Part shown: piece after piece, positions 36,134 to 48,500 of the stretch | Layout: each line of letters starts with the position of its first letter | Position numbering within the stretch: position 1 is the stretch's first letter | NCBI GenBank assembly: GCA_951230915.1 | Contig: OX579635.1 | Coordinates: 23,684,001 to 23,748,000 of the forward strand | Direction: 5' to 3' | Origin: Antitrichia curtipendula | Taxonomy: Eukaryota > Streptophyta > Bryopsida > Hypnales > Leucodontaceae | DNA: 64,000 nucleotides | Notes under the pieces: model-generated | Database searches by the model: none | Seen by the model: only the letters and a program-made list of their open reading frames with translations | What the model was told of the DNA's origin: nothing | Program-made: the position numbers and the translations under genes

Positions 36134-37687
36134 CTAACTGTACAAAGCTACGCTCAAATTTCTCCCTGAACACTGTGGCGAATTAAAGCTCAAGCCAAAA
36201 GGGGATTCAAAGGCGCTGGAAAGGTGCCTGAGGTACGTAACATAAGACAGGTAGCATTCAGGACAGGGCTCCCCTGGAGCAGGTTTAGGACTTTCGGGGG
36301 AATCAGTGTTACACCCTCCCTCCCCTTCCGATCCAGCAGCCACTCGCACTGTTTACTTCACATGTGTCTGCACAACCCTTGAGCTTGGTTGTAATATTTT
36401 GCGGAAGCTCCTTCTGCTGCTACTGCAGCATTGCTTCTGAGCTTACTGCAGCTAAGCACACTCGTGACTCATTCCTTCAAAGATTTTTCCAGCTCTTCAA
36501 ACATTAGGACACTGCGATACATCATTTGCTAGCTCACAAGCTAGAGGGCCTCGTGTTCCTGTCACTGGTAGCAAAGCTTGCAACGTGCTTTGCATTGCAT
36601 TGGATTGTTTAGGTCAGGGTGAGTTGCGACCCTTTTCTTCTTGATCGAGTTCTTTTTTGGTTGGGAGTGAGCTGCTGCTTCGATCTGTGTGCTTGGTACG
36701 TTGTTGTGAGGATGGAGGAAAGGTCGCTAGCTGTTGTTACACTGCTCTGCTCAGTTGGGTGGAAGTTTGTTTGGGTTACGAGTGTCGTGGGTTAATTGCA
36801 TCTGTATGTAGCATTGGGATTTGGTCTGAAAAGGTCCATTGTGAGGATTCTTTGGAGACAGTCTATTTGAGCTCTGGGATTAAGTAACTGTGGTGGCTAG
36901 CTATGTGTGCAGGTGTATAGGGGAGCCATACGAGATAATTGCTGGAATTAGTGGGGGTTAATTCTTCTCGATCAAGCTTTGGATTGTCAACCACCTCTTT
37001 GTAAGAAGTTTCTCAGCTAATGAACACCACCCTCTTGTTGCGCGGGAACAAATCTTTTTATCAATTTAGTCTTTGGCAGTCCCTTTTCAAGACGCGATTT
37101 GATGGCAATCAAGCTACATTCACACTTTGATTAACTGTGTAATCTGTAATGATGTTTGCACTTGTACACTTGCAATGTAAATTAGGGGATTGAATGACCT
37201 TCTGCACCTCACACAAATTTCTGCCCCGACGTACTTGAGATTAATAAAAGCTGCAGAGCCAGTACTGTACGTAGTGATGATTGATGAACTTTATTTTTAT
37301 TAGTGTTCTTTGAAAAGACCTAAATTGCAAGGAAGAGAAGTGATGTTGACGAAATTTTAGCGATACTTAGGCGTCTTTGGGCCAATTTTCAGCTTGGGCG
37401 ACTGATTTAGTTGCATGGAATTTTGGATAACTCGACTTTGATGCAGAAGAATCGTAACTACCACCGGCCATGGGCCATGAGTTTCTGAGATCTCGTCGCG
37501 CTTTGTTGCAAGTAGCAGGATCAACTACTGGAAGTAAATTAGTCTGACCAAAGTCTAATTCTTCATGATTTACGAAGTCTGTCGACTGTGCTGTGGAGCG
37601 TTACATTTGTGTTGAGAGTTGCAGACAGTGTAGGTAGTGTGTTTCATATGAGATTCTGATGTTAATTCAATTCGTTTGTTGACTGGC
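36134..37687. other. Presumed promoter and 5' leader of the kinase gene
   Basis: The base composition is higher and more even than in the surrounding repeats, which suits a transcribed leader, perhaps with an intron. Open frames here (such as 36657-36887) show no domain. AATAAAAG near 37246 could also end a separate noncoding transcript. Confidence 0.35.
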
Positions 37688-40600
37688 ATGCGCTCGGCAG
37701 ATACTGCAAGAACTTTCGTGTGGGTGTACATCTTAGCTTCGTTTCTAGGTGGAGTAGTCTTGGTAGTTATGGCTTTCTTCATTTGGCGGTGCTGTAAAAT
37801 CAAGCATTCGAGGCGGCCCAAAGGAAAGCCAAGGCCATTTCGAGAAGAAACGGTATCAGGTTGAACTCCTCTTCTCGAATACTAGCTCCCTGTCCTGAAA
37901 TAAGTGGCCTTGGTGTTGTTGAAAACATTGGATACCATTATATCCAAACAATCTAGGAGTGGGATTTCATTGAGAGATTACTCAGTAGAGCTCACTGGAG
38001 AGGTCACTTTGGGCACTACAAGAGTCAAACTCTCAAGAGTAACACAAGATCGAATTATTTTAGAGTTACCACTCTATGTAATGGATAATTTCTTATACAA
38101 TTATTCAATGTGGGAGATTAGATTGTATACCATTATTGAAGGGACAAAATTGTGCTCCTAATTTCCTCTCAAAGATGAGAGATAGACACTAGATTTTACT
38201 AGCCAAGTCATAATCAATTGTTGATAATTGAATGCCAACCAAGTGTTGATTGGGAGAGATGAGTTGTTGTTGGTAACAGGGTAGACTACTTTTTTTAAAC
38301 TGTTTTAATCCCTAATGCTCAGGGTTCCATCAATTTTGGATGAACAGGGTGCTTTAGGACAATGTTTTGTTCAAATAACTTCTCATTTACGCACCCAAAT
38401 TAATGCTTGAATCTTTTGAACTGAACAGCCTTAATTGAACAGTATTTCTGTTCAAAATGATTAGTGATCATGTTGGAAAATTCAAAATTGAAAGAATGTT
38501 GGCGTTGAAAGGGTTAAACTAATTTCTACCTTGGATGTCTGTCTTTGTGCCTCTGCAAACTGACTGATGAAGGCATGGGGCTGTTGTGATCAAAACAGAG
38601 GTACTGACCGGACCTGATACAACAGCCAAAGTCATCCCTTATGAAACATTAGCGCAAGCCACCAATGGCTTTGATTTAAGACAAAAAGTGGGAGATGGGC
38701 GCTTCGGTTCCGTTTTTCAGGTCAGCACCAATCCAACTAAGGACACGTGCACTGGTTGCTTGCATTTCGCTTCTCTATATTAAGTCATTTCATTTCATTT
38801 AGGATAATTGAAGTGTGGGGGTTCAGTTACAAGCCAGACCTTCACCATTGCAAGGCACCATCAGGAGCGCAAGGGAGTGAACCTGAAGTCTCCATTGTTG
38901 GCTCACGTATTTCCTTTTAAAACCTGCATACAAAAACTGGGGGATTAAAATTGAATGATTTCAATGTTGAAAGGTTGATTTCAAGCACAAGCAATCGAGT
39001 TCAATTCTTATAATCTTATGAATTGACTTAAAAAACAATGTACTGTGTTGATTGTTCCTGCTGAGTGAAGCGTGTGCTCCATTTCAATTTCTTAGGGACT
39101 TGGTGTGGATGGATCTTTGCAGGGGGAGTTCCAGGATGGAACCGACGTGGCTGTGCGTCGGCTGCCCTTGAATTCCAGACAAGGGAAGCGGGAGTTTGTG
39201 AAAGGGGTGAAGAACATGGTGGAAGCCCAGCACCGAAACGTGGTCCGACTAATTGGGTGCTGCTACACGACTTCTCGTTTACTGGTCTATGAGCACCTGC
39301 CCAACGGCAACCTCGCCCAAGCCCTGTTCGGTACTACTACTCACCACTCCAAAATCATGCGTTAATAACATTCTCTAGCAGTTGGGAGAACTCGATCACC
39401 GTTCTCGATTCGAAGTTATTGGAAACCAACAGTATTGCTAGACGATGGCCTACTTGTTATTTAGAGTATTACAAAGATGTAGGGAGAGCTTTCATTAGAT
39501 CTAACGTATGAAAGATATACTTTGCTTTTCAGGAATCAAGTCTCCTTTCAGTCTAGAACATCTTGAACGCAAGTGTGCCCATGTATTGTAAGCCACTGTA
39601 AAACAAAATTATATATATACTATGAAACTATAAACTATAGAAGGACCCCTCTGCCTTCCCATTCAAGAATGTTATGCCAAGCTAGCCCTTGCCTTGCCCT
39701 ACTCTAGTAGTTTAACCTTGCATCGTCAGGTTGGTCACTCTGGAATCATCCTTTTGGGTACCGTGTGAATCAATTGCTTAAAAAAACCCAAGAGCACTTG
39801 TTGGAGGTCAAACTACTATGCAAAACCTCCCCTTTTCACACCAAATCCCAAAATTCCAAAATTCCAAGGATAAACGCATCTGCACTTCTGTCTTCCATAA
39901 AAGGATTCTGTGTTATCCCTCGGACACGTAGTGTCCACAGTCACGTTCCAGAGTTACTGTACTGCCAGTTGAGTTGTTTTGCTGTTGCTTGTTGTTGCTT
40001 GTTGTTTTGTTTGTTTTGTTTTGTTTTGTTGTTGCTTGTAGCATAATGTTGATGTCGGCGTGTGGCTTCGATCTGTGTCAGAGCGGAAGCACAAGTTGGA
40101 TTGGCGGAGCCGGGTGGACATATTGTTGGGCACAGCGAATGGGCTTGCGTATTTGCATGAAGATTGTGATTCCATCTTTGCGCATGGCGACATCAAAGCC
40201 GGGAACATAATGCTGGACAGGATCATGAAGCCCAAAATTGCGGACTGGGGACTGGCTGCTCTGTTTCGAAACGACCAAGGCGAAGTCAAGCCCCGCAACA
40301 TGGTGTCTGTGTAAGTGCCATCAATCAGAATGTTGGCAACCCTAGGAATTCTTGACTGTTTTTCCGGTTTTGGAATCCTCGACTCATTTCCCACGTAAAT
40401 GTCGGTGCGACTCTCCGTTCCTGTGCTAACCATTCAATTCTGTGCTAAGATCTTATGAAACTGGATGATGCTTCTGATGAAAACAGGGGCTACATGTCAC
40501 CGGAGTTGGCTCTGGAGGGACACTTGTCAGCAAAGGCAGACGTGTTTTCATTCGGCATTTTGTGCTTAGAAGTTGTTAGTGGTCGTTCCAACACTGATAT

Positions 40601-41710
40601 CAAACTTCTCGGCACGGAGATGGTCAATCTTCTCAGCTGGGTACGATTCAAAACCTCACCCCTTTTGTTAGCAAATTTCCTCACTTGTGAATGTAGGGAA
40701 TTAGTGTTATTATCAGCAAAGCTTATCATCTTCACCTTCATTTGTATAAATCACTGTCACTAATCAGTCTCACAACGATTTTCATTTATTATCATATGCC
40801 ACTACTCCATTTACTTCATGAATACACTCTTATTTAGGTTTAATGCTAATTCAAACACCATGTATTCGTGTACCTATTGATGGATAAGATTGGAACCTCA
40901 TTTGGTGAGCTTTGGATCTCCCGTTGGCCATTTGTGGACTAGCCACTTGTTGATTGATTATTCTCTCAAAAAGCTCTTGATGGTGGTCCAAGTTACACTC
41001 TTGGAAAATCATGTACTCAATTGTACGCTACTTTGGTACAATAAACAATGTAGCTCAGAGCAACATAGCGCCCCCCCTTGAGCGCCCAGTGCATAGCTTA
41101 TTCGTGTATCTTTTGGTACCTCCCACTTGAGATAGCTCAAGATTGTGCACAAAAAAAGTCAGGATTCTTTTTCCAAAGGTGTTTGTCACAGTAGCAGCTC
41201 CTCGATAATGTTTTGCAAGTGACGCACTAGAATCTTTGTGATAACAAAAGGACGAGTTGCATCCAGTTCTATTACCCAGAAGAAATGTGAAGATTTTGTA
41301 CCGACTTGGGGGTATGATTGTATTTGCAGGCTTGGTCCCTGCAAGAGAAGCAGCAGCCACTGGCCATGATGGACAGAAGCCTGGAGGACCACGGCATCGA
41401 CGAGCAAGTGGAGAAAGTGATAGGAATAGCCCTCTTGTGCACGCAAGACTCCGTGGCAGCGCGTCCGTCCATGTCGCGCGTGGTGGCCATGCTCAAGGAC
41501 GAGGAGTCATTCAAGCTCCCTGCCAAGCCTGAAGCCGCCAAGTCCCTGGGACTCAATGACCTCAACGTGTCCGGCACCTTCACGAGCTCCTTCGTCACGC
41601 CGTCCATGCCTTACTCGAGAAAGCTCAGCTTGAGATGGGGATCTCGGAGTCAGCGTGGCCCTAGCACCAAGCTCAATGAAGCTCCTTTGTCTCAGTCCCG
41701 CATTTTGTAG
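37688..41710 (+). CDS. Membrane-anchored receptor-like kinase with altered catalytic residues (418 aa)
   Basis: Six exons join in phase: 37688-37852, 38601-38720, 39123-39330, 40082-40310, 40487-40640 and 41330-41710. The first ten residues are followed by a transmembrane segment ([20 protein letters not shown]) and a basic stop-transfer ([10 protein letters not shown]), so there is almost no ectodomain. The kinase domain is of the plant RLK/Pelle type: glycine loop [73 protein letters not shown] and [12 protein letters not shown]. Unusual residues are VAVR in place of VAVK (beta-3 lysine), FVKGV in place of the alpha-C glutamate, HGD in place of HRD, and DWG in place of DFG. The catalytic Asp, the Asn of KAGN and the metal-binding Asp remain. 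It may be a pseudokinase or a weak non-RD kinase. The acceptors at 39122 and 40081 were chosen for phase and family spacing. Confidence 0.8.
38305..38517. mobile_element. Possible short TTAA-flanked element in kinase intron 1
   Basis: TTAA-TCCCTAATGC at the left and TTGAAAGGG-TTAA at the right bound 205 bp. The termini match the family only loosely, so this is a weak call. Confidence 0.3.
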
Positions 41711-42569
41711 AGTCCGCTTAGTTTTGTTCCTCGAACTTGTGTATACTGAGTTTTCCACGACAGTCTGCTTACAGAAGAATGTGACAAGTAAGGTAGAGGC
41801 TCTATTTGACCATACAGGTGAGCTTTGAATTATGCTAATTGTGAAAATACTTGATCTACTGACTTTTTCTTTTTTGCAAAATTTCAGATGTGCAAAGTTT
41901 CGATTGTTGTAGGGAAAGGTTCAAAGTTCACCTGTATGGTGAATGGAACCTCTCACTCACTGTACAGTACGGTGAATGGAGACCTTACATTAGGTGATAC
42001 CTCAATAAATACTGACACTCTCTCTTCATAGGTGCTTCTGTGACATGCAGCCGAGGTGATCACCTGGACATACAGAAAACAGGGATCGTTAATATATCAG
42101 ATGTTCTTGAGGGTAAACCACATTTTAGTGGTATCCGTATGAGCTAGCTTTGTAAAGTTTTCTGCTCGAAGTTCAATTGCTCTGCTAAGCAGTCGGCAGC
42201 ATTTTGACGGAGGTAATGCGGGTCCGGAAGTGTGAAAATGGATGACTGAATGAGAATAAGAAAAAGGATACATTCACACGAAAGTGTACCAACCTATGAT
42301 TTCTATTATATTTGATTGCTTCAAGCTACAGGCAGAATATTCCGGATGACCTCTGCCGAGCAATTAGATCGCTGTGAGTTCATATGAACAAATAAGGGAT
42401 ACTCCGGCATTTGACAATGCCACAGCAGCAAAATTCCTGAGATCTGGCTATAACTACAGAGTCCATAACTGAAAATTTATGGAATGGTATATTGAGGGGT
42501 CCCACTACTCGAACATTTGAAGTCGAAATGATAGTGCCGGGGTGGGAAAATTCCAGCGACGGTTGATTG

Positions 42570-45500
42570 TTAGCTGGATAATACATGCAATCCTTCACTA
42601 GTCTCTGGTTGAGCATGTGGCACGGAGCTGCTGAGTTGGTGATGGATAGCAATGAACTTTTCATGTAACTTTTCCACCTTCACATGCCACAAGGTCATCT
42701 ATTAGGAATGATGCTCTGCATGGGAAACGTGAAAACAAAAGCCACCTTGCAGATAAAGTAAGGCAGTTCGCAAGATAGCAGTGATAATCTTCATTAACCA
42801 CAACACGAAGAAACTAATCTTGCATATAATTGAGAAGGGCCATGCAGCATGTGATTAGGATCCTCAGAAGAATTACTTGCTTCAACTCCTGTGCAAGCTT
42901 AGCCCGTTGCTGCTCCAATGCTTGACGAACCTGAGTATATTCAAATTCGAATTGCCAGTGTAAGACATATTGCAACTAGAATTGTCTGTAAGGTGACTGC
43001 AATAGAGTAGCAAAATCAACACGGTGAAGTGAGGTTGATAGCTTCAGACCTGAGCCACATTGAAGACGTCTACGTCTTCCCGAAAGGCTGCTTCCAAGTC
43101 TTCTCGAAGCACAGCTGGGAACTTGTCCACCATTGGCATTAGGAAGAAGCAGTTGAACTGCACTTGTAAACATGTCATACAAAAGAAGAGCGTAAGGGCT
43201 CAAAAGACTACCACGAGTTACAACTTGCATGGGCCCCATCATCAAAGGAGTATGCAACTTGCATAGCCCCATAAATATGTGTAGGAAATGAAGGAAAAGA
43301 AAATGCACTTTTATTTCATGTTTTGGCACACATTGCGTTTCATTCCAACAGCGAAAGAATAAAACTAAAAACAATCGCGGAGCGGACAGACAAGGATGTA
43401 CAGTACATTTTGCAAATGGAAGAGGCCCAGCACTGCAAGTGGGCCACACAACTTACCTTCATCTCTGCAGAAGCAACACAATGGTCACGAATTCCTTCGA
43501 AGATCTGAGCAACAAGTGCGTTTACAATGTCCTCCAATGTCGGGGCCAATTTACGGTTCCACAAAGTACTCTCCAGCAGATTCACCAATTTCACATGTGC
43601 TGTTTGAGAGGACTCTTGACTCGGAGATGTCGCCTTATTTTCAGGACGCACTTTGTGGTCTTCCTTGAAACTGTTGCTTGCATTTGAAGATGGGGATCCC
43701 TCCAACCCAATATTCACCAGATTTGTGGCCCCTGACTGCTCAGGTTTTGGCACTGAACCAAGGAAATGCCTTAGAGCCGACCGACCCTGAAAAAACGGTT
43801 TACACTTAGAATATAAAATCCATTTTTCTTTTGCCTTCAAAATGACCCAGCGGCCAATAGATGCCGCTTCCATATCTTTAGGAGATGAAATAAGCCATAT
43901 AGAGAATTTAAAGGTAACAATATATACCACGTAGACAGAAGAAATCAAACTCGACATTTTTGAACGATAGAATTACGATTTGAAAGTTATTATAATCAAC
44001 TATGAGCTTCCAAGTGATCTTTCAGTACTTAGCTTCGGCACTCAAGGGTTACTTTCATGTGGCCATTCAATTATATGTTACCCAGTTCAAGATGGCACCG
44101 TCCAAGATTACCTTGTTATGTATAGACCACGTGACATATCTTGTCATGCTCCTCAGGTCCTCCATACATCTGGAACATGCACGCAAAGCCAACACGTTCG
44201 CATAAGAATAAACAATCTCATGTTTCAGTACGTTTTGCCGATCACTTCAGAACCATCATTTCATGTTGAATAGCAGCAAGGAAGTCACGTACTTGCCAAG
44301 ACAATCACGTTCGGTAGACCCCACAAATGTCTCGAAAGCTGATGCAATGCGGTTTACAAAATAGGTATGGCTACTTAAATAATCTCCATCCCTCTGCAAA
44401 ATGGAGATTTAAAAATAAATAAAAATCTACTTATTGCTGAAAATAACATATATAAGGAATGCTCAACATACTCGAAAGTATTCACGATACTAGTCCCTAA
44501 TAGTATAATTGGTCTTAAAATGACTTTCTTAGAAACAGCTTAATTCTCAAAATCACAGTTGAATAGATCCTGACCAGTGAAAGTATCATTAGAATGCAAG
44601 ATTCAAGCAAAGAGAGATAGTCATCATGTGACTACGGTTATCAAACATGCCACTTAGTGAGAGCAGGTAGTCACTTGCCTGTAGCAGGTAGAACGCAATA
44701 GGTAAGGATCTCCTCAAAATATGCGAAAGGCGAAAACCTAACTGCATGCCCACCACATGGAACCCAGAATCAAACAAGCACGTAGTGTCATCAATGGTAA
44801 CGCCTTTTCACTGGTTGACCTGCATAATCAATGTTGAAGAAATCTGCCAGGGGCTACAGCTCAAGAAATGAGATGCATATCCTTGTTGATATTCAAACTA
44901 ACTAAGAGTCTGCAGCATTTCAAGTTATATGTGGATCATGATGTCTTGAAGGCACAATAGAATCGCTTCTGATGCTTCTCTTTGAGAGACATTGCTCGGA
45001 TGTACTGTACCTGATGCAGAAGTGGCTCAAATACGTCTCTAGCCTTTGAAGTTGCAATTACACACGCCGCTCTGCACTCAACCACTCAACTTCAGATTTG
45101 TGAAACAAGTAGTACAAGATTCCGGCCAGATAATATTAATCACTAGCAGAACCCCAATAGAAAACCTACCCGGGTTCAACCCTGCCACTTGTAAAATGCC
45201 CATTTATAGCAAGTTTCTAAAGCAAAATCTGCCAATTGTAATAAAACCTAGGTTTTCTATATACCTCCGGGCTGTGGGTTTTCTAGTAGTGAATTCAGCA
45301 TCCTGAAGGCCATTCAAGCTTCTCGATTCAGGATCATATTGGTAAAACAAAGACAAAAAAAGACAAAAGAAAAGGGTACCTAACATAGTTAGTTCCATCG
45401 TGAATGTCTTCTACTCCACACGCATTCACGATCTCCTCACGGCTGATAGTCTGGCACTTCGTTTTACCAACGGTAAGTCGGAACTCTGCCATAGCTCGGT

Positions 45501-48500
45501 GATACTGTGCACCTCCGTACAAGCGCATGCTTGCGTTCTGCTGCCCAAAAAATCCCCTTATTAACTTAATGGCTATTCAAGTGACATTATGAAACGATAG
45601 TAAGAAGGGCCTTTTTTTTTCTACTATTTCACTGTTCCTTATTGTTCACAATTAAGGTGAGCAACGAAGATTTTTAATGGGTCAATGGAATGTGTCCTCT
45701 CAATTGCAAAAGCAAGTGGATGTGGCTATTAATTGAATGAAGGAAAGATCAAAAAGTAGGAGGTTGCAATAGATACAAAGTCCCACACATAAAGAAGGAT
45801 AGATTTTATAGAGAAGGAAGACTCCCTATGCAACTACCTTGCCCTCTCCGTGTGTTTAGATCTGCACAAGAAAGGCTTGAAATTCAATAGATTCAATGTC
45901 TTTTAGTCTATGACCTAGTCAACCTCAAATTGCTATAAAAAATTCAATTTTTAGAATTTTTAGAATTTTAAAAGTGGATAATAAACTAGATTTCTTGTAC
46001 TTCATTTCATTAGTAAACTATAAAACAAAAGTAATCACCTTCTACCCTAAAATCAGGTCTGAAGTAAAGGGACAAGTAATTCGGGACAAATGAAAAAAAC
46101 AAAAGAAAAAAACAAAAGGGACTAGTATTATGGGCGGAGGGAGTATATGAGTGGACCAGTTTCTCTATCATCGAATCCAAATTCATGACTTACTGGTACA
46201 TTTTTGTAGGGCATTTGCAGTCCGTCAGTACTAACAAATGCCCCCCCTTGAACTCGCTCGTCTTGCAGAGACTCCCCTGCACAATGGATCAAATGATTAA
46301 CATGAGCACACATATAAATACATAAAATTAAGATACCAACAAAAGATTAAAATGAGAACAGGAGAAGATTCTAGTTGAGCCGCAACATTAAGTTTGAGCA
46401 AATTAAAACAAATAAACCTCTTCTTAAGCCCCCGGTGACAACGCACAAGAAGCGGAATTTGCCACAAGGTACAGACGCTACACTATTCATTCTCTTCAAC
46501 CCAACCAGGCATGTTTTACATCAAAGATCTTATTAGAAAAGGCTATAATAGAACTCACCATATTTCTCAGACGGGGCTACAACAGAACCTCTCAACAAGA
46601 GAGACATCTGCTCAGAAATAACCAAACCACGAAATGTCAGTTCACATGAAGAGAAAACACAGTTGCGATATTGAGAACAACAATGCTTTTCAACAATAAC
46701 AATCCAAAAGTCAGATTGACCCCGACAAAGACAATTCAGATTGCTTAAAACACAGAAAATGAAAGAACCACAACCCAGATATTCAGACACCTTAGAACGA
46801 TCATGAAAGGATGTGATTTAGACCACACCTTAGCTAGAAAGGAGTCTCTGAAGATCCGGCCCCTCTCTCTCAATCTCATTTCATCGAGTTCTCTGAAAAA
46901 TTCCCCAATCGAAATAAAACTATTGAACCTCGTTATATTGAAATGAACAACATCAGAGCGTAGGTCAAAAATTAATTTGAGGCCTAGAGTCTGGCTAAGG
47001 TGTTTGTTTTGTAATCAGGTCTAGTTTAAGCAGCGACTGCAAACTATAAACTGTAAACTGTAACAAACTGTAATAAAATGGAGGAATCAGTCCTTCAAAC
47101 ATGCAGACTTTCTAACGGACTGAGAAAGCAGAATTCACCAGAGCTATATAACAGAATGACTTACAAAAGGTCCTGAATTGTCTGACGAAGCTTGATGGTT
47201 ATTGTGCGCAATTCTTTGTTCAGAACTGGAACAATATCTGGCACGCTGTCCAAATACCTACACAGAAAGAACCATCGATGCCTGTTAATGACAACACAAC
47301 TTTAAAGGTCCAAGTAAAGATTAAGGTTATAAAAGAGGTAAAAATACAGGAAAAGTAATTAAACATCGTTGACGGACTACAGTAGCTAGAGAAAGAATTA
47401 TATTTCCACCTTGAAGACCACTTCCCAGCCATAGGAGCATCGTAGTACATGCCCTCAGAACATTTTTCAATTTACAAAGTAGTATTACTTAGAAAAAGGT
47501 CCAACGACGCTCCTCAACAGTCATCAACTTAAAAATTCGAACCCAAATTATGCAGTAAGGAAATTCTGACAGCTATAACAAGTACCGGCGCTGCAAGAGC
47601 TGTTCCAAAAACTCTCGCAGACGACTGATCCCGATTCTAGAGCATTCCTCTCTGGACAACGTCCGATTCATTTTCTCCTCCAATAATGCCACATCTTGTG
47701 CCTCTCTAGAAGCTACTGCCTGCATAATCAGGCCATTGGAAACACCATCAATAAGACATTTTCCAGCACCTAAACAAAGCACTAATTGTGCTCTTTAAGA
47801 ACCCATTTTAAACCACACTGAGCAAAAGGAGTGAAGAAACACCTCCTGGAAGTGGATGTTGGAGCGAAAAACAGAGTCTTTGCCGGTGCCTACACGGCCT
47901 GATGGCACTGAGGTGAAAAAAGGGGAATCCCCCAGTACGTTGTCATCTAGGAGACAATTCGGTGGCCTTAGAAAGAGCTCCACATCGTCTGGACGCGCAA
48001 ACTGAGGAATCCGAGTGTCCAGCTTCGTAGAAACAAGAACTGTTCTGCTTAACTCTGGGTCAGCCTGCAACACGTTATGCATAAGAACATTGTCATAAGT
48101 ATTGCGTTCTGTAAATCATCAAAGTACAGAATCAAAGGAAATTTCTGTTGCATTTTGTTTTGTTAGTAGACAGAAATGTCAGAGTATCCAAGTCATTAGA
48201 TGTCTGCAGCATGTTAGCAAGTAAAATAAGATTACATAGGTATTGAAACAATTTTGTACGAAACTGAAAATAGCAAAACCATGTTCATATTAAGATCAGT
48301 ATTAAAATGATATTAAATTCATGACAAGTTAATGTTGATGTAATGTAAACTCAATAGTTGCCAATGCAATATTCAGTTAATTGTAATGCCACTAAAACCA
48401 TCATAACATTGAGCCTAAACCTTTTGCGTTACATTACGTTAACAGAACATAAACTCAATATGAGGACTTGCATAAATCTTGTGTCTTTTGTGATGTGAAA

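Noticed and set aside
36657..36887. Open frame of 76 codons upstream of the kinase gene
   Set aside because: It has no domain, unusual composition and no clear start context. It is more likely part of an untranslated leader.
37904..38161. Open frame of 85 codons in kinase intron 1
   Set aside because: It has no recognised domain and lies between well-supported exon borders.
40042..40081. Acceptor TGTAG at 40041 for kinase exon 4
   Set aside because: It would be phase 0 after a phase-1 donor and creates a stop. The acceptor at 40081 fits both phase and family spacing.
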